The notes beneath the pieces were generated by a model. It saw only the letters and a list, made by a program, of their open reading frames with translations, made no database searches and was not told the origin of the DNA. From NCBI GenBank assembly GCA_000149265.1, contig CH003205.1, positions 254,607 through 318,606 on the forward strand: a stretch of DNA of 64,000 bases, written 5' to 3'. Below are positions 59,967 to 64,000 of the stretch, piece by piece. Both the position numbers and the translations under genes were made by a program. Origin of the DNA: Ciona savignyi (Eukaryota; Chordata; Ascidiacea; Phlebobranchia; Cionidae). Each line of letters opens with the position of its first letter. The first letter of the stretch is position 1.

Positions 59967-60328
59967 TATAGGTGGAGAGGCGGTAGTGGTAGTGGAGGCT
60001 GAACTGAGCAAGTTCTACACTGAGGACGTCAACGCATTACACCTACAATACGAATTACAGGGTTATATTAAGGACACCCACGTTAGTGCCAAAGGCATTA
60101 TTACATATGTCGTAAAACGGTTTGCCAAAGAATGAACCTTTGATTAAAATTTATCTGACTTTGCTATGTATCACCTGTGAGCCAGAGCGATCGTTCAGTG
60201 CTCTGCGTCGCCTCAAAACCTACCTCAGGTCCACTGCAACGCAAGAAAGGTTGAACCACATGATGCTTCTAAACATTCACCAGTCAGAAGCTGCTAAAAT
60301 AGATTTGCCGGCAGTAATAAATAATTAA
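59967..60328 (+). pseudogene. hAT transposase C-terminal fragment
   Basis: Frame 1 (to 60135) reads AELSKFYTEDVNALHLQYEL, then an overlapping shift at about 60130 leads to EPLIKIYLTLLCITCEPERS, FSALRRLKTYLRSTATQERL and MLLNIHQSEA. The ERSFSALRRLKTYLRST..QERL block is the conserved C-terminal dimerisation motif of hAT transposases (ZMYM1-like branch, by memory). The Gly/Val-rich start before it (59947) is not part of the family. It is probably the rest of the hAT whose terminus is at 54585. Confidence 0.75.
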
Positions 60329-60330
60329 TT

Positions 60331-61284
60331 GGATTGACCGCCACAATTCGCAAAAATACATTTGCTAAAGTTTAAATTTAAGCCACAAAAGTAGTAGTAC
60401 CTTTTAAACTTCGTTCTTTTGTCCTGTAGGCCCAGGCACAGCTTATGTACTTGGTTATGTTATCTGTTTATGTATTTTATTTGTTATTAATTCGAAGAAT
60501 ACAAGCCTTATTGATAGTAATACGGACAATATATTGGTTTTAAAGGTTGTTACGAATACTGCTGCATTCGTGAATGGTAGCCTAGATGTTGTTGCGTTAA
60601 TACAAATCTAAACAAAAATTACTATTTATTTTGTTTCCTTATAGTTAGCAAACTTTTGCGACATTTTGTTTGATAAGATAATAACTAACAAATATACTCT
60701 CCGTTTCGGTAACTACCTTTATAGTAAGAAGTATAGCGCCAATGTGGGCCCTCTAGCGAAAAGTATTTTTCATGCGGAAAGAGTTTGAAAGTGAGCCTGT
60801 TGGATAATAGCAACAATTAATTATTTCTTTATCGCTGGTATTGACAGCGCAGCAGCAATCGGGCCGATAGGATTAAAGGACACTCGCCGCCACAATAAAC
60901 GCATTGTGACGTTGAGCTATCGAGGAGATTTTATTCATATTATGACGAAAGCGTTGTTAAAGCCTAATCGTTGTTAGGCAGCGTTAGTAGGCCTACCAAC
61001 AAGTATTTAAAAAATCGCTTTTTTAGTGGAATGAACAAAAATCCTGTTAATCTAAGGTAATATATTTTGGACAAACAAACTCCCAGCTAGAATAACGATA
61101 CATTTGCGGCCTTAGTTTAATTAGAGAAAATGTTCATTTCAATATGACGTACGCTAGAATAGATGACGTCATGGAACGTCTGACCCCATACAAAAGAAAA
61201 AGTCGGCGCGTATGGATGGCTTCTGCTATTTTGTCCCTCGTTTAATCGTGGAAGGTTGATATATAACTTACTTTCCACTAGTAT
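60331..61284. other. Intergenic or repeat, nothing recognised
   Basis: No frame with a motif. A hAT right end was looked for here and not found. Confidence 0.4.
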
Positions 61285-61817
61285 AGTCGATAGGGGGAAG
61301 ATGGACACCCTTATACACATTTGTAAATATTGGCCACGAAACGTTTCCCACAAACCCTTTCACCTTGCAAGAAAACGATTTTGAATTCTGAATTTAGAAA
61401 ATACATTTTTTTTAATTTTCTGATGGTCCATTTTGGGGTAAGATGGGCCGCATACAAATATAATGGAAAAAAGTTTTATTAGTTAATTGCGCTAAAACAC
61501 AATTTAAATACAAATTCCTTCAGCTAATTACCAATCTGTGGTTTGTACGATATACTGCATATAAATTGAAGTGTCTGCAATCAAGTCAATGTATTAACTA
61601 TCTTGTTTCTTGTATTCCACCACCAAAGTTATCGAATGTTAGCTGCACCTTTTGATTCTTTGTGCAAAAATTGTGCTGTAAACAAAATAAAGGTTTTTAT
61701 TTTTAGGAACAAAATGTTTAACAAATGACAAAGAAAAGTTTGCTTACCTTAAACAATCATTTTCCCTTTAAATGTCTTTTGCCGACATTAATACTCAACT
61801 AATATAATAGTCTATAA

Positions 61818-63056
61818 CAGTGATGGCGAACCTTTTCGAGGCCGCGTGCCACATTTGCAGTCTGAAATGAATTTGTCTGTCTCGGCGTGCCAGCCGTTTC
61901 ATAAACATAAGTTTTCAATAAACAAAAACGTTTAGATTAGACCGCGGCCAAAACTTGTGGTAAATAGATCACGCGTAGCCAACGCACGACTATAGGCCTA
62001 CTTACTAGCTTTGTTCCAGGCACCTCCAGACAAAATTCGTTTTCCCCTCATGATACAATTGCTGAGTAATGTTATGTAGACCTAAGCGATCTTAACTACC
62101 TGCAATCCAACTAAATATAAAATGTAGGCTAATGCAAAATTATACGATTTAATTTATATAACAAAGCAACACTTAAAATGCATTAAACTTGTGAAATGAA
62201 GAAAATAACATTTTTTATACGACACCGGAGGCGGGTCTTCGAATAATAGTTTTTACAAAAATGCGATTTCTGTTGTTGTAAAGTTGCAGATAACTTGTTG
62301 ATTGATATAGCTCGCTCATACGTGGTGAATTTGAGTGTGACACACGCACTACTCATGTCATCTGTAAGTCTATTTCTTCTCTCGGATTTAATAAAGTTCA
62401 TAGTCGAAAACAGCTGTTTACAAGAATATGATGACCCAAACAATGTTTAGTTTAGGCACATAACTGACGGTTTTAAACAGTCTAAATATAAATTCAAAGA
62501 CAATATATAAATGATCTGAACATTTTGTTACAGCTTTCGTATACTTCTTACATTTTTAGAAACAAGTGTAGCTGAACAAAATGTTCAGATCAGTTGTATT
62601 GCCCTTAGTATACACATTCAAGCTGTTTAAATGTTAAATATGTTAGGCTAACTAACAGATATAATTAAACACGAGTCTGCTTCAAGTTAAAAACCGCTTG
62701 GCTAGACTACTGCTACAGTGGTACGACCTGAGCACTACTGTAAAAACTATAATTGTCTTGGTAAAATGGTACTGTGTCGTCATTGGCAGGTCCATACGTA
62801 ATAATGGATTAATTATGTGATTGTAACTTTATTTCAATTGGCATCTTTTCAAGAACAACTGATCCGTGGAAATATTTAATAAAACGAGTTAGATAATAAC
62901 TGTATATCATATAATTCTACAAGGGCTTTTTTAATCGAAGCTGGTTTTAAATAAAGATAGATTTAAAGTTTTTTTTTTTTCGGAATGCGTCGCGTGCCAG
63001 TATTTATGATCTCGCGTGCCAACTTTGGCCCGCGTGCCATAGGTTCGCCATCACTG
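61818..63056 (-). mobile_element. hAT transposon, 1.2 kb, internally deleted
   Basis: Inverted ends CAGTGATGGCGAACCTTTTC (61818) and AGGTTCGCCATCACTG (to 63056), both followed inward by copies of GCGTGCCA. It is flanked by GTCTATAA (61810-61817) and GTCCATAC (63057-63064), 6 of 8 identical. A transposase C-terminal remnant is inside on -. This end sequence belongs to a widespread hAT group in animals. Confidence 0.85.
62183..62443 (-). pseudogene. hAT transposase C-terminal remnant
   Basis: On -: GSSYSCKQLFSTMNFIKSER, RNRLTDDMSSACVTLKFTTY. This is the C-terminal hAT dimerisation region (F/YSCEQ.FS.M....S..R.RLTD). Only this tail of the transposase remains, consistent with an internally deleted element. 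Confidence 0.75.
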
Positions 63057-63147
63057 GTCCATACTATCAAAGTTAAATCACCTTACTCTGCAAAAAATCA
63101 TCAAACATTATGTACAAAACTACGTTATAAATAGAATGGGGCTTCTT

Positions 63148-63580
63148 CTATAGATCTAATCTAATTATTGTACTCTCTAGCAGCTCAAAAAACTTTGTAA
63201 CACGCGGCTTGTTCAGGTGTATTGCTCTTTGAATTGATAAAGCCTGAGGTTTTCTAATTGTAAGTACATCTTTATGTCGTTGTCGGAAACCATGCCAACA
63301 ATCTGTTCCGGCCATACGTTTTACTTTGTCAAATGGATTCCTAACATCATTTGACATGGCAAACTCGAAAGCTAGTTTTCTAATGTCTGAAGAAACAGTC
63401 ATGGAAAAACTTCGCTTTTCGAACTCCAAGATGAGTTCAATAAGCTGCTGTTCATTATTACTACTTATGGAAGTTGAAGGACCAAGATGGGTGGATTCTG
63501 CTGGCTTTTCTATTAAACCGTTTATATAGCTCGCAAGAGTAGTGCGGGGGACATTGTATTTTTTTGGATAATGTTCTCAA
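63148..63580 (-). pseudogene. pogo/Tigger transposase N-terminal HTH fragment
   Basis: On -: a pipsqueak-type helix-turn-helix start KKYNVPRTTLASYINGLIEK (about 63580-63520), then NNEQQLIELILEFEKRSFSM, DIRKLAFEFAMSNDVRNPFD, GTDCWHGFRQRHKDVLTIRK and NKPRVTKFFELLE (63190). This is the psq-HTH plus CENP-B-type HTH pair that opens pogo, Tigger and Jerky-like transposases. A stop at about 63148 ends it before any DDE domain. The frame is open for about 140 codons, so it could also be a domesticated fragment, but the surrounding repeat ends favour a transposon remnant. Confidence 0.7.
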
Positions 63581-64000
63581 TTTATTTTCATTTAGCATGG
63601 ACACCTCGCTCCAAGATCCCCTACTAGACGTTTTTATTATATGTCCGCATCATGAGTTGGACAGAAAAATACTATAAAACAATAATAACAGGGGTAAGAT
63701 AGACCATTCGTTTCACAATTTGGATAAAAGTCTTTGTTTAAATAAAAATTAATATTATACTTCAAAAATAAAATATGTATTAGTATTTTTATATTGGATG
63801 GCCAACGTTAACGACCCCTTTAAAACCAATACAATTTAGAGGTACTGTTTAACCTAGATTTATTCTGAAACCTCAATTACCCTTTGGTCCACAATTCTCC
63901 TAGGCTTAGTACACATATTGTTTTATGTTTTTGGGCTATAATAACTTTCGCTGGCATGCATAGACACGTTTCATAAAATAAGGTTTTCAACCTTTTCCCC

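Larger units (their letters stand above)
54585..60330 (+). mobile_element. hAT element split by a TTAA element (inferred)
   Basis: CAGGGCCGGTTTTAGGT at 54585 is a typical hAT 5' terminus. Only 23 bases later the Kolobok-like element begins. On its far side, in the same orientation, a hAT transposase C-terminus lies at 59967-60328. I infer one hAT interrupted by the Kolobok element; the right terminus was not found. Confidence 0.4.
61285..63790 (-). mobile_element. pogo/Tigger-like element, interrupted by a hAT
   Basis: GGGGGAAGATGGACACC preceded by TA (61285-61305) looks like a terminus of a TA-target element, and GGGGTAAGATGGGCC-like motifs recur at 61434 and 63692. The transposase N-terminus is at 63148-63580 on -. 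The hAT at 61818-63056 sits between. The other end lies beyond the recognisable part or the window. Boundaries are tentative. Confidence 0.45.

Overview
The window is AT-rich animal DNA with split genes and many decayed transposable elements. My best guess is an ascidian such as Ciona. The support is a chordate-style six-metal-binding-domain copper ATPase, compact introns, chordate/invertebrate-type Tx1-like LINEs and Gypsy elements, and a 15-base match to the Ciona spliced leader as I remember it. The species call is inference. Nothing bacterial was seen.

Three host genes are well supported. (1) A five-exon gene on + (12197-13601) encodes a secreted three-finger (Ly6/uPAR-like) protein with a Thr-rich tail. 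(2) An intronless MFS transporter of SLC49/FLVCR type lies on - (14650-16095), convergent with it. (3) A 20-exon ATP7-type copper-exporting P1B ATPase lies on + (22363-36096). All twenty exons join in phase to 1403 codons plus stop, with every catalytic motif present. A tRNA-like sequence lies antisense in its last intron.

The rest is mostly mobile DNA. 1-523 is the 3' part of a Tx1/L1-type LINE. A 100-N assembly gap follows, then a frameshifted Ty3/Gypsy element (624-3758). 6041-10255 is a PIF/Harbinger element with TAA target duplications, carrying a decayed DDE transposase and a decayed MADF-BESS partner gene. 10.4-14.1 kb holds a hAT-type MITE and two tRNA-derived SINE families. 19.2-20.8 kb is a 335-bp satellite. 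39.6-45.7 kb is a Gypsy remnant split by a hAT element, next to an LTR-like segment split by a second TAA-flanked element. 46.0-50.9 kb is a nearly complete but decayed LINE, and a second LINE copy starts at 52.0 kb.

That second LINE copy is the outer shell of a deep nest: LINE, then a hAT end, then a Kolobok/T2-like TTAA element with a THAP domain (54612-59021), then a hAT-like insertion (55046-57112), then a TA-flanked mariner-like element (55594-56360). A TTAA-flanked piggyBac-like element (53477-54523) sits in the same LINE. The window ends in a pogo/Tigger-like element interrupted by another hAT (61818-63056).

The most unusual observations are listed in the findings. They are a possible spliced-leader-like hairpin interrupted by a TAA-flanked element, the THAP-bearing TTAA element and the nest around it, the Harbinger element with a MADF-BESS partner, and the altered order of metal-binding domains in ATP7. 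Exon boundaries were read by eye from GT/AG sites and reading phase, and family assignments come from recognised motifs; no search was run.
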